Numbered from the stretch's first letter, positions 9,788-19,029 are shown. The stretch is 64,000 nt of DNA from Anseongella ginsenosidimutans (GCF_008033235.1 NZ_CP042432.1:2852001-2916000), one strand, 5' to 3'. Notes: a model not told the origin generated them from the sequence alone. Made by a program: numbers and translations.

Positions 9788-11248
9788 ATGACGGGAAAGG
9801 TGTACAGCAGGTACGAGGCCGTGATCGGTCTCGAAGTACATGCGCAATTGTCTACCCAAAGCAAAGCGTTTTCTACTGATCCGGCGGCGTTCGGCGGTTT
9901 GCCGAATACTCATGTAAGCCCCGTATCGCTGGGCCATCCGGGCACGCTTCCGGTCGTGAATGAAAAGTTGCTCGAATATGCGGTGAAAATGGGCCTGGCC
10001 ACACATTGCAGCATCAGGAAGGAAAGTTTTTTCGCACGCAAGAATTATTTTTATGCTGATCTGCCTAAAGGGTATCAGATCACCCAGGATACGATGCCTG
10101 TCTGTTATGATGGTTTTATCAGGATAAGCCTGAAAGACGGCAGCCACAAGCAGCTTCGCATTCATCGTATCCATATGGAAGAGGATGCGGGAAAGAGCAT
10201 GCACGATCAGGACCAGCATAATTCACTGATTGACCTGAACAGGGCAGGTGTTCCCCTGATTGAGATTGTTTCCGAGCCGGATATCCGCAGTGGCGAGGAA
10301 GCCGGCTTATACCTTGCGGAAGTACGGAGGATACTCCGTTACCTGGAGATATGCGACGGGAATATGGAAGAGGGAAGCATGCGCTGTGATGCCAATATTT
10401 CCGTGCGCCTGAAAGGGGAGGCCCGGCTGGGCACCCGCTGCGAGGTTAAGAACCTGAATTCCATCCGGAACGTGCAGCGGGCCATTGATTTTGAAGCCCG
10501 CCGCCAGATCGATATCCTGGAATCAGGCGGAAGTATTGAACAGCACACTCTCAACTTCGATCCTGATTCGGGGGAAACTACGCCGCTTCGGGCGAAGGAA
10601 ACAGCTAACGATTATCGTTATTTTCCGGAGCCGGATATGCCGCCCCTGCTGCTGACCGAAGAGTACATCCAGGAGATACGGGCGACACTGCCTATGCTGC
10701 CGGAAGAATGGCAGCAAAAGCTGATAAATGAGTACAGCCTTCCCGAATATGATGCACAGGTGCTGACCGAAAGCAAACGAATGGTATTGTATTTCGAGTC
10801 CATGACAGCAGAAACGCGAAACTATAAGGCCGCCGCGAATTGGCTGATGGGGCCGGTGAAATCCTTTCTGAATGAAGAAGGGCTGGGCATGGCTGGCTTT
10901 CCTGTTCCTGCGGCCAGCCTGGCGGGGCTTATCAACTTAATAGACGAAGGAAAATTAAACTATTCCGTTGCCGCTCAGACGGTATTTCCGGCCATGTTGA
11001 AAGATACTTCAGCCGGTCCGGCGAGCTTAATCGAAAAACTCGGCGTCGGAATAGATAACAGCGCTGACCAGCTTACCGGCTTTATCGAAGAAGTGATTGC
11101 CCGTTATCCCGATAAGGTGAAGCAATACCAGTCGGGAAAGAAGGGGTTGATCGGGATGTTCATGGGCGAGGTGATGAAACTGAGCAAGGGAAAGATCGAT
11201 CCCAAAGCCGCAAACCGGCTGATGGCGGAGAAACTCGAAAAAGCCTGA
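9788..11248 (+). CDS. gatB: Asp/Glu-tRNA amidotransferase subunit B
   Basis: 486 residues, normal length. GatB is the kinase/transamidation-acceptor subunit of GatCAB, which converts Glu-tRNA(Gln) or Asp-tRNA(Asn) to the amidated forms. Conserved stretches are VIGLEVHAQLST, the RKNYFYADLPKGYQI region, IHMEEDAGKS, and NRAGVPLIEIVSEPD; the C-terminus (from about 400) is the YqeY-like helical tail with KGLIGMFMGEVMK. gatA and gatC are not in the window. Confidence 0.97.
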   Translation: MTGKVYSRYEAVIGLEVHAQLSTQSKAFSTDPAAFGGLPNTHVSPVSLGHPGTLPVVNEKLLEYAVKMGLATHCSIRKESFFARKNYFYADLPKGYQITQDTMPVCYDGFIRISLKDGSHKQLRIHRIHMEEDAGKSMHDQDQHNSLIDLNRAGVPLIEIVSEPDIRSGEEAGLYLAEVRRILRYLEICDGNMEEGSMRCDANISVRLKGEARLGTRCEVKNLNSIRNVQRAIDFEARRQIDILESGGSIEQHTLNFDPDSGETTPLRAKETANDYRYFPEPDMPPLLLTEEYIQEIRATLPMLPEEWQQKLINEYSLPEYDAQVLTESKRMVLYFESMTAETRNYKAAANWLMGPVKSFLNEEGLGMAGFPVPAASLAGLINLIDEGKLNYSVAAQTVFPAMLKDTSAGPASLIEKLGVGIDNSADQLTGFIEEVIARYPDKVKQYQSGKKGLIGMFMGEVMKLSKGKIDPKAANRLMAEKLEKA

Positions 11249-11253
11249 CTAAT

Positions 11254-11781
11254 ATGTTAAAGCCTTATGTCTGGATACTGATCCTGGTATGCTTCTCCTG
11301 CGGAGGAGCCGGAACCCGTGAAGCAGAACAGGCAGGGAAAGAAATTCCTGTGGGCACTGAAGTGGGCCAGCGTGCGCCTGAGATACTTCTTCCTGATCCT
11401 GATGGAAAGGAAATAGCGCTCAGCAGCCTTCGCGGGAAAGTAGTGCTGGTGGATTTCTGGGCCTCCTGGTGTGCCCCCTGCCGGCGGGAAAACCCAAATA
11501 TTGTAGCCCAGTACCAAAAATATAAAGACAAGGGGTTTACCATTTACTCCGTTTCCCTGGATTTGAAAAAGGAAGACTGGGTCAAGGCGATTGAAAAGGA
11601 CCATCTCGGGTGGCCTTATCATGTCAGCGATCTGAAATTCTGGTATTCCGAGCCGGCTGCCGTTTACGGTATCGATGCCATCCCCGCAAACTTTTTGTTG
11701 GATGAAGAAGGACTGATTCTGGCGCGGAACCTACGCGGGGATCAATTGTCGGCTTTTTTAAACAAAATGTTCTCTAATTAG
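11254..11781 (+). CDS. TlpA-family thioredoxin lipoprotein
   Basis: 175 residues. A signal peptide ends at a lipobox-like Cys (about residue 16), followed by a TlpA/ResA-type thioredoxin fold with active site WCAPC (Cys73 and Cys76). Likely a periplasm-facing thiol-disulfide reductase anchored by lipid. It begins 5 bp after gatB. Target proteins unknown. Confidence 0.9.
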   Translation: MLKPYVWILILVCFSCGGAGTREAEQAGKEIPVGTEVGQRAPEILLPDPDGKEIALSSLRGKVVLVDFWASWCAPCRRENPNIVAQYQKYKDKGFTIYSVSLDLKKEDWVKAIEKDHLGWPYHVSDLKFWYSEPAAVYGIDAIPANFLLDEEGLILARNLRGDQLSAFLNKMFSN

Positions 11782-11879
11782 GTTATTCTCATTAATTTAA
11801 GATTAGGATTTAACAATAAATTAATGCGTCGTTAACAGTATGTTGCATTTGGCGCCTTACTTTTACCAAAAAATGCAAT

Positions 11880-12566
11880 ATGACAACAGGGAAGCAGAGA
11901 ATACTGATTGTTGATGATGAGCCGGATATTCTGGAACTGATCGAGTACAACCTCAGGAAAGAAGGTTACCAGGTTTTTTCGGCCGGAAACGGACAGGAGG
12001 CGATCAGTATGGCGAAAAAGGTTCTGCCGGAAATGATCATCCTGGATATCATGATGCCCAAGATGGACGGTATTGAAACCTGCCGCACGTTGCGCGCGCT
12101 TCCGGAATTTAAAAACACCTTTATGGTATTCCTGACGGCACGCAGCGAGGAATACTCCGAAATAGCCGGATTTAATGTCGGGGCCGATGATTATATTGCC
12201 AAACCTATCAAGCCCCGCGCCCTGCTTAGCAGGATCAACGCGATATTAAGACGGAATTCTAATGCGGACGAATCCCCTGCTGATAAGCTGGAAATAGACG
12301 ACCTTGTAATTGACAGGGAAGCCTATCTGGTGTTCCAGGCCGGGAGAAAGACGGTCCTTGCCAAAAAAGAATTTGAACTGCTGTACCTTCTTGCTTCCAA
12401 GCCCGGGAAAGTGTTCAGCCGGGAGGTGATCCTGAAGAATATATGGGAAGATTCGGTGGTGGTCACCAATCGTACCATTGACGTGCATATACGGAAGATC
12501 CGGGAAAAGCTCGGCGACCATTACGTGACCACCATAAAGGGGGTCGGCTATAAATTCGAAGTGTAA
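11880..12566 (+). CDS. Response regulator, OmpR/PhoB family
   Basis: 228 residues: an N-terminal receiver domain with acidic pair D12-D13, phospho-acceptor D56 (IILDIMMPKMDG) and Lys in IAKPIKPR, then a C-terminal winged helix (RTIDVHIRKIREKLGDHYVTTIKGVGYKF). Together with the kinase 23 bp downstream it forms a PhoB/PhoR-like pair. No pst or phosphate gene is nearby, so phosphate sensing is only a family-based guess. Confidence 0.93.
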   Translation: MTTGKQRILIVDDEPDILELIEYNLRKEGYQVFSAGNGQEAISMAKKVLPEMIILDIMMPKMDGIETCRTLRALPEFKNTFMVFLTARSEEYSEIAGFNVGADDYIAKPIKPRALLSRINAILRRNSNADESPADKLEIDDLVIDREAYLVFQAGRKTVLAKKEFELLYLLASKPGKVFSREVILKNIWEDSVVVTNRTIDVHIRKIREKLGDHYVTTIKGVGYKFEV

Positions 12567-12589
12567 TCGGTATATTCGAAGTATAATTT

Positions 12590-13630
12590 ATGATCAAGAA
12601 TCCTACTCCGCGGATGCTGGCATTGTTCACCGCATTGCTGATTGCCCTGGTGGTAGGTGTACTTAGTATTGTCTACAGGCTTACTTTTATTCAAGGCCTC
12701 CTGGTCATGGCCGTTGTTACCCTGGTGGCGTATATACTGATCTATTATTCCCTTGAATATTTTATTTACCGAAAAATCAAGCTGATCTATAAAAGCATTC
12801 ATCAGCTCAAGACACAGCGGACGGATTCCGCTTCCGTTCCTTATTTCGGGGATTCCAGCGACGATCCTATTGCGGCGGTTGCCTCTGACGTGCAGGAATG
12901 GGCGGAAGCCCGGAAAGGAGAGATCGAAACGCTGAAAAAGACCGAAGAATACCGCAAGGAGTTCCTGGGAAACGTAGCGCATGAGCTGAAAACGCCTATT
13001 TTTAATATCCAGGGATACATTAATACGCTGCTGGACGGGGCGATGGATGACCCGGAAGTGTTGCGGCATTTTCTCAATAAAGCCGCCAAAAGCGCCGACC
13101 GCATAGCCGACATGGTGGATGACCTGGAAGCTATTTCTAATCTTGAATCCGGCCGGGAGTCCATGGAGTTTGAAATATTCGACATTAATGACCTGATAAA
13201 GGATGTCTTTGATTCGCTGGAATACATGGCCAGCCACAAAAAGATCATTCTTGACTTCAAGGAAGGCTGCAATTACACCATGATCGTGGAAGCAGATAAA
13301 TACCGCATCAGGCAGGTGCTGGTGAACCTGATCACCAATTCAATCAAATATGGCCGGCAAAACGGCAAAACACTCGCCGGTATGTATGATATGGATGAAA
13401 ACGTGCTGATCGAGATCACCGACAACGGCCTGGGTATCGGCCCCGAACATCTTCCCAGGGTATTCGAGCGTTTTTACCGCGTGGATAAAAGCCGTTCCCG
13501 GATTGAAGGCGGTACCGGCCTGGGGCTTTCCATCGTGAAGCATATTATCGAATCGCACGAGCAAACCATTAATGTGCGAAGTACGCCCGGGATTGGCACC
13601 ACCTTCGGGTTCACTCTGAAAAAGGCTTAA
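12590..13630 (+). CDS. Sensor histidine kinase, PhoR-like
   Basis: 346 residues: two closely spaced membrane helices (about 8-28 and 37-58) with almost no periplasmic loop, a linker, HisKA with phospho-acceptor H131 (GNVAHELKTPIF), and a HATPase domain with N box (LVNLITNSIKYG), G1 box (EITDNGLGIG), F box (VFERFYRVD) and G2 box (GGTGLGLSIVKHI). The absence of a periplasmic sensor domain suggests it senses a membrane or intracellular cue, or a partner protein. Operon with the preceding regulator. Confidence 0.93.
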   Translation: MIKNPTPRMLALFTALLIALVVGVLSIVYRLTFIQGLLVMAVVTLVAYILIYYSLEYFIYRKIKLIYKSIHQLKTQRTDSASVPYFGDSSDDPIAAVASDVQEWAEARKGEIETLKKTEEYRKEFLGNVAHELKTPIFNIQGYINTLLDGAMDDPEVLRHFLNKAAKSADRIADMVDDLEAISNLESGRESMEFEIFDINDLIKDVFDSLEYMASHKKIILDFKEGCNYTMIVEADKYRIRQVLVNLITNSIKYGRQNGKTLAGMYDMDENVLIEITDNGLGIGPEHLPRVFERFYRVDKSRSRIEGGTGLGLSIVKHIIESHEQTINVRSTPGIGTTFGFTLKKA

Positions 13631-13651
13631 TGGTCGCAATATGGACATTTC

Positions 13652-15670
13652 TTATTGCTTTTTCTGAGGGCCGATCTTATCGAAAGGAATGGGCTGCAGG
13701 CCGTAGCTTTTCAGAAAACGGGGCGAAAGATAATCGCTTAACTCCTTTTTTTCTTCACGGGAAATTAAATGATTGCCCGCGGCCACCTGATCCTGACCGT
13801 TTTTAAACAGGGACTTTGCCCCAATGGCCAGGTTGTTCCTGAGAATATTGACATCCGCGTTTTCCTTTAAGCGGGCAAGTTCCGGGTACTTCTGCATGTA
13901 TGCGGGGGAAGTGATATCCACTTCTTCATACAGCTTTTTCTTCATTTGCGGTTTGTCCAGTTCCCTGAGCCAGCGATCCTTTCCCCATAGGGTGAAGCTG
14001 ACCGCATACTGGCAATCCAGGAACAGGTTATTGTCTATTATATTATCCTTGCCGCCATGTATCTGAACACCCCCGAAGTTTTTGGATCCGCACCTTTCGA
14101 AAATATTGCCGTACACGGTGTAACCGGAAATCATGTCATCCAGCCGGACACCAGCCGCCCCGGCATGTGAGCCTCCGGTAATGTCATGCCAGTAATTATA
14201 TCGAATTATGTTTCCCCGGTAAGTGGGATTGTACCAGGCATCCAGGCCGCCCTGGTCATCCGATTCATTTACCACATGCCCGATCTCATTGAATTCGACA
14301 AGAAAATCATTTCCCTCCAGGCGCATGGCGGATGAGGAGGAATATTGGAAACGATTATGCCTTATGCTATTGCCGCACCCCTGCATATACACCGCCGGTT
14401 CGTAGGTCCGCTTGAAGAGAGAGAAATGCTCGACAATGCAATGTTCCACATAATGCCCGCCCGGCTCCAGCGTGGCCCGGTCGCCGCCGATGACCCGGAG
14501 CCCCGAGTATCCCAGGTGCCCGAGGTATGTTCCGCTGACGCCGTGGTGCGATCCGCCTTCAATATGGATCCCGTCGGTTCCCAGCCGTTCCACGCTGCAG
14601 TTTTTGACCAGGTTACGGGACCCGCCTTTTATCAGGATGCCGCTTCCCCGGCTTTCCTGGAAGTAAAGGCCTTCTATTTGAAGATAAGACGCATCGTTCA
14701 TCTCCACCATATAAGGCTGGTCATATATGGTCAGGCTTACCGTGGGGCTTGATGCCATGTCTACGGGCGGATACCAGTATAATTTGCCTTTCCGGCGGTC
14801 CAGGTACCATTCTCCAGGCTGATCAAGTTCGGAAAGAATATTCATGCCGAAAAAATTGAGCTGATCTTTGTAACCGTATCCGTGGTAAGGTTGCCTGATA
14901 TAAATGGTATTGGCGCCGGCGTCAATCCTTTCTACCTCGTGATACTGCTCGCTCCAGTCCCAGAACCAATATCCTCCCAGGCGAATATCGGGGGAAGTTG
15001 CCCATTTATCTATCCTTTCGTCCAGGTATTCAAAAATGCCCTCTTTGGTTCCTTTTTCCCCGGTCCATACCTCCGGAAGAGGTGTTTTTCCCTTTGCCTT
15101 CCCTGAACGGGTAAAGCCTTTGTTCGGCCATCTGGCCAGCGTTTGTAATTGCTGGTTGCAATATAACGCCGGCCGCCGGCCCTTTTCGGCAGGATCGCCG
15201 TAATTGGTAATTCCTGCTGCTGCCAGGTCGCGCACATAAAGTTTTCGCCGGATTTCGGGATTAACATGCTGAAGAACCTCCTGATCTTTTACCGGCTCCC
15301 AGTTATCCAGCGCGACGCTTCCGGTAAAGACCGGCGTTTCGCCTTTTACAGCCTTATAGATGACAGGCGCGCTTTCAGTGCCGGCATCTTCTTTATTAAA
15401 AATAACAGGATGCTGCAGATAATAGGTGCCTCCCTGTATAAGCACCGTAACCGAAGGGCGGTTGTCAGCCGGGAGCTGCCTGATGACGTCCCGGGCTTTC
15501 TGAATGGTTTTGAAAGGCAATTTCTTTGTTCCCTGACCGGAATCGTTTCCTCGGGCAGAAACGTAATAGGTGATTTCTTTTTCTAAGGGTACCGGATTTG
15601 TCCGTACATTGAAGCCGGCAAGAAGGTAAATGAAAAAACAACCTGCAAAAAGGGGTAGTATTTTATTCAT
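13652..15670 (-). CDS. Secreted right-handed parallel beta-helix protein
   Basis: 672 residues with a signal peptide (hydrophobic residues about 4-20). The opening YYVSARGNDSGQGTKKLPFKTIQKA is typical of extracellular pectate-lyase-like or glycosidase beta-helix proteins (DUF1565 type). Repeated helix-rung patterns follow (IEGGSHHGVSG, IRHNRFQYSS, IDNNLFLDCQ) at residues about 330-560. It probably binds or cleaves a polysaccharide, but catalytic residues cannot be assigned. Convergent with the histidine kinase gene; no linked transporter. Confidence 0.85.
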   Translation of the reverse strand: MNKILPLFAGCFFIYLLAGFNVRTNPVPLEKEITYYVSARGNDSGQGTKKLPFKTIQKARDVIRQLPADNRPSVTVLIQGGTYYLQHPVIFNKEDAGTESAPVIYKAVKGETPVFTGSVALDNWEPVKDQEVLQHVNPEIRRKLYVRDLAAAGITNYGDPAEKGRRPALYCNQQLQTLARWPNKGFTRSGKAKGKTPLPEVWTGEKGTKEGIFEYLDERIDKWATSPDIRLGGYWFWDWSEQYHEVERIDAGANTIYIRQPYHGYGYKDQLNFFGMNILSELDQPGEWYLDRRKGKLYWYPPVDMASSPTVSLTIYDQPYMVEMNDASYLQIEGLYFQESRGSGILIKGGSRNLVKNCSVERLGTDGIHIEGGSHHGVSGTYLGHLGYSGLRVIGGDRATLEPGGHYVEHCIVEHFSLFKRTYEPAVYMQGCGNSIRHNRFQYSSSSAMRLEGNDFLVEFNEIGHVVNESDDQGGLDAWYNPTYRGNIIRYNYWHDITGGSHAGAAGVRLDDMISGYTVYGNIFERCGSKNFGGVQIHGGKDNIIDNNLFLDCQYAVSFTLWGKDRWLRELDKPQMKKKLYEEVDITSPAYMQKYPELARLKENADVNILRNNLAIGAKSLFKNGQDQVAAGNHLISREEKKELSDYLSPRFLKSYGLQPIPFDKIGPQKKQ

Positions 15671-15715
15671 GTTATTAAAGGTAGCTATTTTGCATTATTT
15701 TTGCCGTTCTTAAAA

Positions 15716-16447
15716 ATGTCCATGAAAATTCCGCCGTTTAAAGAGCTGATCCTTTTTGAGAACGATGATCTTATCACCGTAAACAAACCTCCCTTTCTTT
15801 CCACGCTGGACGAGAGAAGCGGGGAAGGTCAAAGTATGCTGCGCCTGGTAAAGAGTTACCACGAAGATGCCCAGATATGTCATCGCCTGGACAAGGAAAC
15901 TTCCGGGGTGCTTCTGATAGCCAAGCATTCTGCGGCATACCGCCATTTTTCCATGCAGTTTGAACACCGGGAAATGGATAAAGTATATCATGCCGTCCTG
16001 GAAGGAATTCATGATTTCAAGGATCTGCGGGTGAACCTTCCTATTCAGAACCTTGGAAAAGGTCACGTTAAAATAGACCGGCGCGAGGGCAAGAAAGCGG
16101 AAACCATCTTCAATACCGTCCGTTTATTCAGGCATTATACCCTGGCGGAATGCCGCCCGCTTACCGGCAGAATGCACCAGATACGCATACATCTGGCTAC
16201 GCAGCGGGCCGTGATCTGCAATGATGAGCAATACGGTGGAAAACCTGTTTACCTTTCTTCCCTGAAACGGAATTACCACCTGGGAAGGGGGGAAGAAGAG
16301 CAGTCAATCATCATGCGCTTTGCCTTACATGCCTTCAGCCTTTCATTCAGACTCATGGATGATGAGAAAAAAACGGTAACCGCGCCTTATCCCAAAGATT
16401 TCGCGACCCTTCTGAAAGTACTTGACAAATTCGACGGAATTTCCTGA
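15716..16447 (+). CDS. RNA pseudouridine synthase, RluA family
   Basis: About 243 residues. The catalytic motif HRLDKETSGVLLIA contains the RluA-family Asp; RPLTGRMHQIRIHLA is the second conserved block. It isomerises uridine in rRNA or tRNA; the exact site cannot be told. No S4 domain is present. ATG 15716 is chosen over the TTG at 15701. Ends just before a strong terminator. Confidence 0.92.
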   Translation: MSMKIPPFKELILFENDDLITVNKPPFLSTLDERSGEGQSMLRLVKSYHEDAQICHRLDKETSGVLLIAKHSAAYRHFSMQFEHREMDKVYHAVLEGIHDFKDLRVNLPIQNLGKGHVKIDRREGKKAETIFNTVRLFRHYTLAECRPLTGRMHQIRIHLATQRAVICNDEQYGGKPVYLSSLKRNYHLGRGEEEQSIIMRFALHAFSLSFRLMDDEKKTVTAPYPKDFATLLKVLDKFDGIS

Positions 16448-16503
16448 AAGGGTATTCCGGCCGTGGACTTGCGGAGAACCGCCTGTTTCCTTTTCGCAGG
16501 GAG

Positions 16504-16547
16504 AAAACGCCTGCGGCCCCATTTTCCGGGGCCGCAGGCGTTTTTTT
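16504..16547. terminator. Strong, probably bidirectional terminator
   Basis: A 17-bp perfect stem, left arm 16504-16520 and right arm 16528-16544, with a 7-nt loop; the core pairs ACGCCTGCGGCCCC with its complement. T7 follows on the plus strand and TTTT flanks it on the minus strand. It lies between convergent genes ending at 16447 and 16599. Confidence 0.92.
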
Positions 16548-16598
16548 GTTTAAATATATTTTTTATGCACTACGTTTACAGCGCGCTTTTGATCAGGA

Positions 16599-17141
16599 CT
16601 AAAAGCTTCTTGGTCTGGGGCGGCTGTTATTGTCGCCGGAGCCGCTGCTGCCCTGATTTTCGCGCGGAGCGGGTGTCTGACGGGGCCGGGATTCGGGCCT
16701 TGATTCAGGACGCGGCTGAGGCCTTGCTTCGGGCCGAGAATTATCGTTATCCCTTGGCCGGGGCCGGTTTTCCGGCCTTGGACGGGGGCGTGCATCGTTG
16801 CCGTCCTCTCTTGGACGCGGCCTTGCGTTCCCGCGGGGATCATGTTCCCTGATATGGTAATAAGGATACCCGTCCGGCACGTACACCCTTACATAACGCC
16901 CCAGCCGGTCGTAATAGTAAGGCGGCAGGGTGCTTGAATATAACCAGCTTCCATCAACCAGGTAGAAATACCTGCCTGTGGTAAGGTCATAGTACACATC
17001 GGTGCCGGGATAATAATAATAATACCCGGGGCGGTTTTCATAATAACTTCCGGGGTCACGCGGCGGGCCATAACCTTCTTTTCGGACTGCGCACCCGGCC
17101 AGCAGGGCCAGGGCCAATACGCCTAATAAATATTTTTTCAC
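16599..17141 (-). CDS. Pro/Arg-rich putative lipoprotein
   Basis: 180 residues with a GTG start preceded by AAGGAGA, one of the few clear Shine-Dalgarno sites here. The signal peptide ends at a lipobox (LLAGC, Cys about 16). A Tyr/Gly/Pro-rich middle (YYYYYPGTDVYYD, then a YFYLVDGSWLYSS segment) resembles small YXWV-type envelope proteins of Bacteroidota. The C-terminal third (residues about 105-180) is low-complexity Arg-Pro with acidic residues, likely disordered and cationic; it might bind DNA, LPS or peptidoglycan. Function unknown. Confidence 0.78.
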   Translation of the reverse strand: MKKYLLGVLALALLAGCAVRKEGYGPPRDPGSYYENRPGYYYYYPGTDVYYDLTTGRYFYLVDGSWLYSSTLPPYYYDRLGRYVRVYVPDGYPYYHIREHDPRGNARPRPREDGNDARPRPRPENRPRPRDNDNSRPEARPQPRPESRPESRPRQTPAPRENQGSSGSGDNNSRPRPRSF

Positions 17142-17268
17142 TGTAAGTTCTCCTTTATGTCATTTGTTACTGATATAACGCAACCAGAATGCCATTGTGC
17201 TACTTAACATGTAACAATTAGTTTGTAATTACTGGTTTTTCGGTATTTCGGGAATTCGCCGGCTTGCT

Positions 17269-17276
17269 TACTTTTG
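17269..17276 (+). promoter_or_regulatory. -7 box for the small barrel protein
   Basis: TACTTTTG matches TAnnTTTG perfectly, 16 bp before the ATG at 17293; -33 element unclear. Confidence 0.45.
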
Positions 17277-17292
17277 CCTGCAAACAATCATT

Positions 17293-17772
17293 ATGAAAAA
17301 GTTATTCTTAACCTTAACAGCTATTGCAGGCATGCTTCTGAGCCTGCAAAACACGTCTTTTGCGCAAGATGCTGGTACTGAGTACAATACCGCTATCGGC
17401 CTGCGTGTAGGAGACATTGATTTCCGCGGCGTTGGCATTACAGGAAAACATTTCTTTTCTCCCAATAATGCGGGGGAAGCGATCCTGACATTCTATGACA
17501 CCGCATTCTTTATCAGTGCGCTTTATGAGTTTCATAAAGAGATTCCAAATGCGGAAGGTCTGAAATGGCTGGCCGGCATTGGTCCGTTCCTCGGCATCCC
17601 TGACGGTGGAGGCGATGCAGGTTTCGGCGTTTCTCCCATAGTGGGGCTGGATTACAAGATCAATGACGTTCCGCTAAATTTCGGACTGGACTGGAGGCCG
17701 CACTTCCTGTTTACTCCTTCAACTGAATTTGAAGCAAGCAGCCTGGGACTCTCCATTCGCTATGCTTTTTAA
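17293..17772 (+). CDS. Small outer-membrane beta-barrel-like protein
   Basis: 159 residues with a signal peptide cleaved after about residue 24 (SFAQ). The mature part alternates polar and hydrophobic residues in short strands separated by Gly/Asp turns, and it ends in Phe (LGLSIRYAF), as expected for an outer-membrane barrel recognised by BamA. About eight strands would fit. No specific family recognised. It has its own promoter-like box and a following terminator, so it is probably monocistronic. Confidence 0.75.
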   Translation: MKKLFLTLTAIAGMLLSLQNTSFAQDAGTEYNTAIGLRVGDIDFRGVGITGKHFFSPNNAGEAILTFYDTAFFISALYEFHKEIPNAEGLKWLAGIGPFLGIPDGGGDAGFGVSPIVGLDYKINDVPLNFGLDWRPHFLFTPSTEFEASSLGLSIRYAF

Positions 17773-17819
17773 TTGATGTCATGCCGCCTGCCGAAGAACA
17801 TGCCGCTGGCGAAAGGGAA

Positions 17820-17866
17820 GGAATGACCGGATGATCAAAAATGATCGCCGGTCATTCCTGTTTTTG
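17820..17866 (+). terminator. Terminator after the barrel protein gene
   Basis: An 11-bp stem GGAATGACCGG (17820-17830) with its complement at 17848-17858, a smaller inner GATC pairing, then TGTTTTT. Confidence 0.82.
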
Positions 17867-17934
17867 CCCGAAAAACCGGAAGAAAGAAGTATTTTTGACA
17901 CAAATACCGCGGGCGCGGCGCTTAATTAATAACA

Positions 17935-18438
17935 ATGCATATCGAAGACCAAAAAGCAGCTATTTTCAGGAAAACTGAAAAGGAATTACAGGAGAAAGGA
18001 TTTTCTATCCGTCAGCAAGACATGACAAGGCCCTGGGGCGGATTTTTTGTGATTGAGGAAAGCCAGGCACAGGCATTTGCCGATGCGTATTTTGATGGAA
18101 TAAAGGCAGACGACCTGAAAATATCCGGGAAGCTAAGCCCCAAAATATTGCTGGTAGAACCGCAGAAGCGGCTTTCCTGGCAGTATCACCATCGCCGTGC
18201 TGAAATATGGAAAGTGCTGAACGGAACTGTGGGAGTGGTAACCAGTGATACGGACGAAGAAGGGGAATTAAAGACGCTTCATCCCGGTGACCTGATCACG
18301 TTAAAACAAGGTGAGCGCCACCGGCTGGTAGGACTGGATGGCTGGGGTGTGCTGGCCGAAATATGGCAGCATACTGATGCTTTGTATGCTTCGGATGAAC
18401 ACGACATAATCCGCCTCCAAGACGACTACAACCGGTGA
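17935..18438 (+). CDS. Cupin protein, mannose-6-phosphate isomerase type II-like
   Basis: 167 residues. A single cupin barrel resembling the C-terminal domain of type II phosphomannose isomerase / GDP-mannose pyrophosphorylase: LSWQYHHRRAEIWKVLNGTVGV (metal-binding His and Glu) and HPGDLITLKQGERHRL. The motif order fits a phosphohexose mannose isomerase, but a free-standing short form is hard to assign. Its stop codon is the first three bases of a 105-bp palindrome. Confidence 0.75.
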   Translation: MHIEDQKAAIFRKTEKELQEKGFSIRQQDMTRPWGGFFVIEESQAQAFADAYFDGIKADDLKISGKLSPKILLVEPQKRLSWQYHHRRAEIWKVLNGTVGVVTSDTDEEGELKTLHPGDLITLKQGERHRLVGLDGWGVLAEIWQHTDALYASDEHDIIRLQDDYNR

Positions 18439-18540
18439 CGGGGCTGTTATTTCATCCCTGGACTGCTTTGAAAAATGGTCACGTGGCGCTGCCACGCTCA
18501 CATTTTTCGCATTGCCAGGAATAAAATAACAGCCCCGTCA
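18436..18540. repeat. 105-bp near-perfect palindrome overlapping a stop codon
   Basis: Outer arms of 17 bp are perfectly complementary (TGACGGGGCTGTTATTT at 18436-18452 and 18524-18540). Further pairs inside are CCTGG/CCAGG, AAAAATG/CATTTTT and GTGGC/GCCAC, so the whole element can fold into one long interrupted hairpin. The left terminal TGA is the stop codon of the cupin gene. Size and symmetry fit a palindromic element of REP or MITE type, or an oversized terminator. Confidence 0.8.
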
Positions 18541-18566
18541 GGGGGTATGGTGCTTGTTTTATGGGC

Positions 18567-19029
18567 GCATGGTCGCTTTGCTCCATGCGAGCGGGGGCGC
18601 GTTTCGCTTCGCTTACGCTACGAAGAGCGTAGGGGCGCGTTTCGCTTCGCTCACGCGTTTGGAATGCGGGGGGCGTTTCGCTTCGCTTACGCTTTTGCAT
18701 GCGGGGGTGCGTTTCGCATGGTCGCTTTGCTCCATGCGTGGGCGCGTTTCGCTTCGCTTACGCTACGAAGAGCGTAGGGGCGCGTTTCGCTTCGCTCACG
18801 CGTTTGGCATGCGGGGCGCGTTTCGCTTCGCTTACGCTTTTGCATGCGGGGGTGCGTTTCGCATGGTCGCTTTGCTCCATGCGAGCGGGGGCGCGTTTCG
18901 CTTCGCTCACGCGTTTGGCATGCGGGGGGCGTTTCGCTTCGCTTACGCTTTTGCATGCGGGGGTGCGTTTCGCATGGTCGCTTTGCTCCATGCGAGCGGG
19001 GGTGCGTTTCGCTTCGCTTACGTGGGGGG
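18567..19029. repeat. GC-rich tandem array of 111-149-bp units
   Basis: Four units each begin with a small palindrome, GCATGG-tcgctttgct-CCATGC, at 18567, 18716, 18861 and 18972. Spacings are 149, 145 and 111 bp, and the last copy is truncated. Each unit is built from the shorter words GCGTTTCGCTTCGCT[T/C]ACGC and TGCATGCGGGG; units 1 and 2 have an extra TACGAAGAGCGTA piece. All reading frames are open on both strands and give repetitive Arg/Ala/Phe-rich or SEAKR-like products, which are artefacts. The array runs to the speA stop codon. Confidence 0.85.

Noticed and set aside
18567-19029. CRISPR array at 18.6 kb
   Set aside because: Units are 111-149 bp and themselves mosaic; no unique spacers of constant length.
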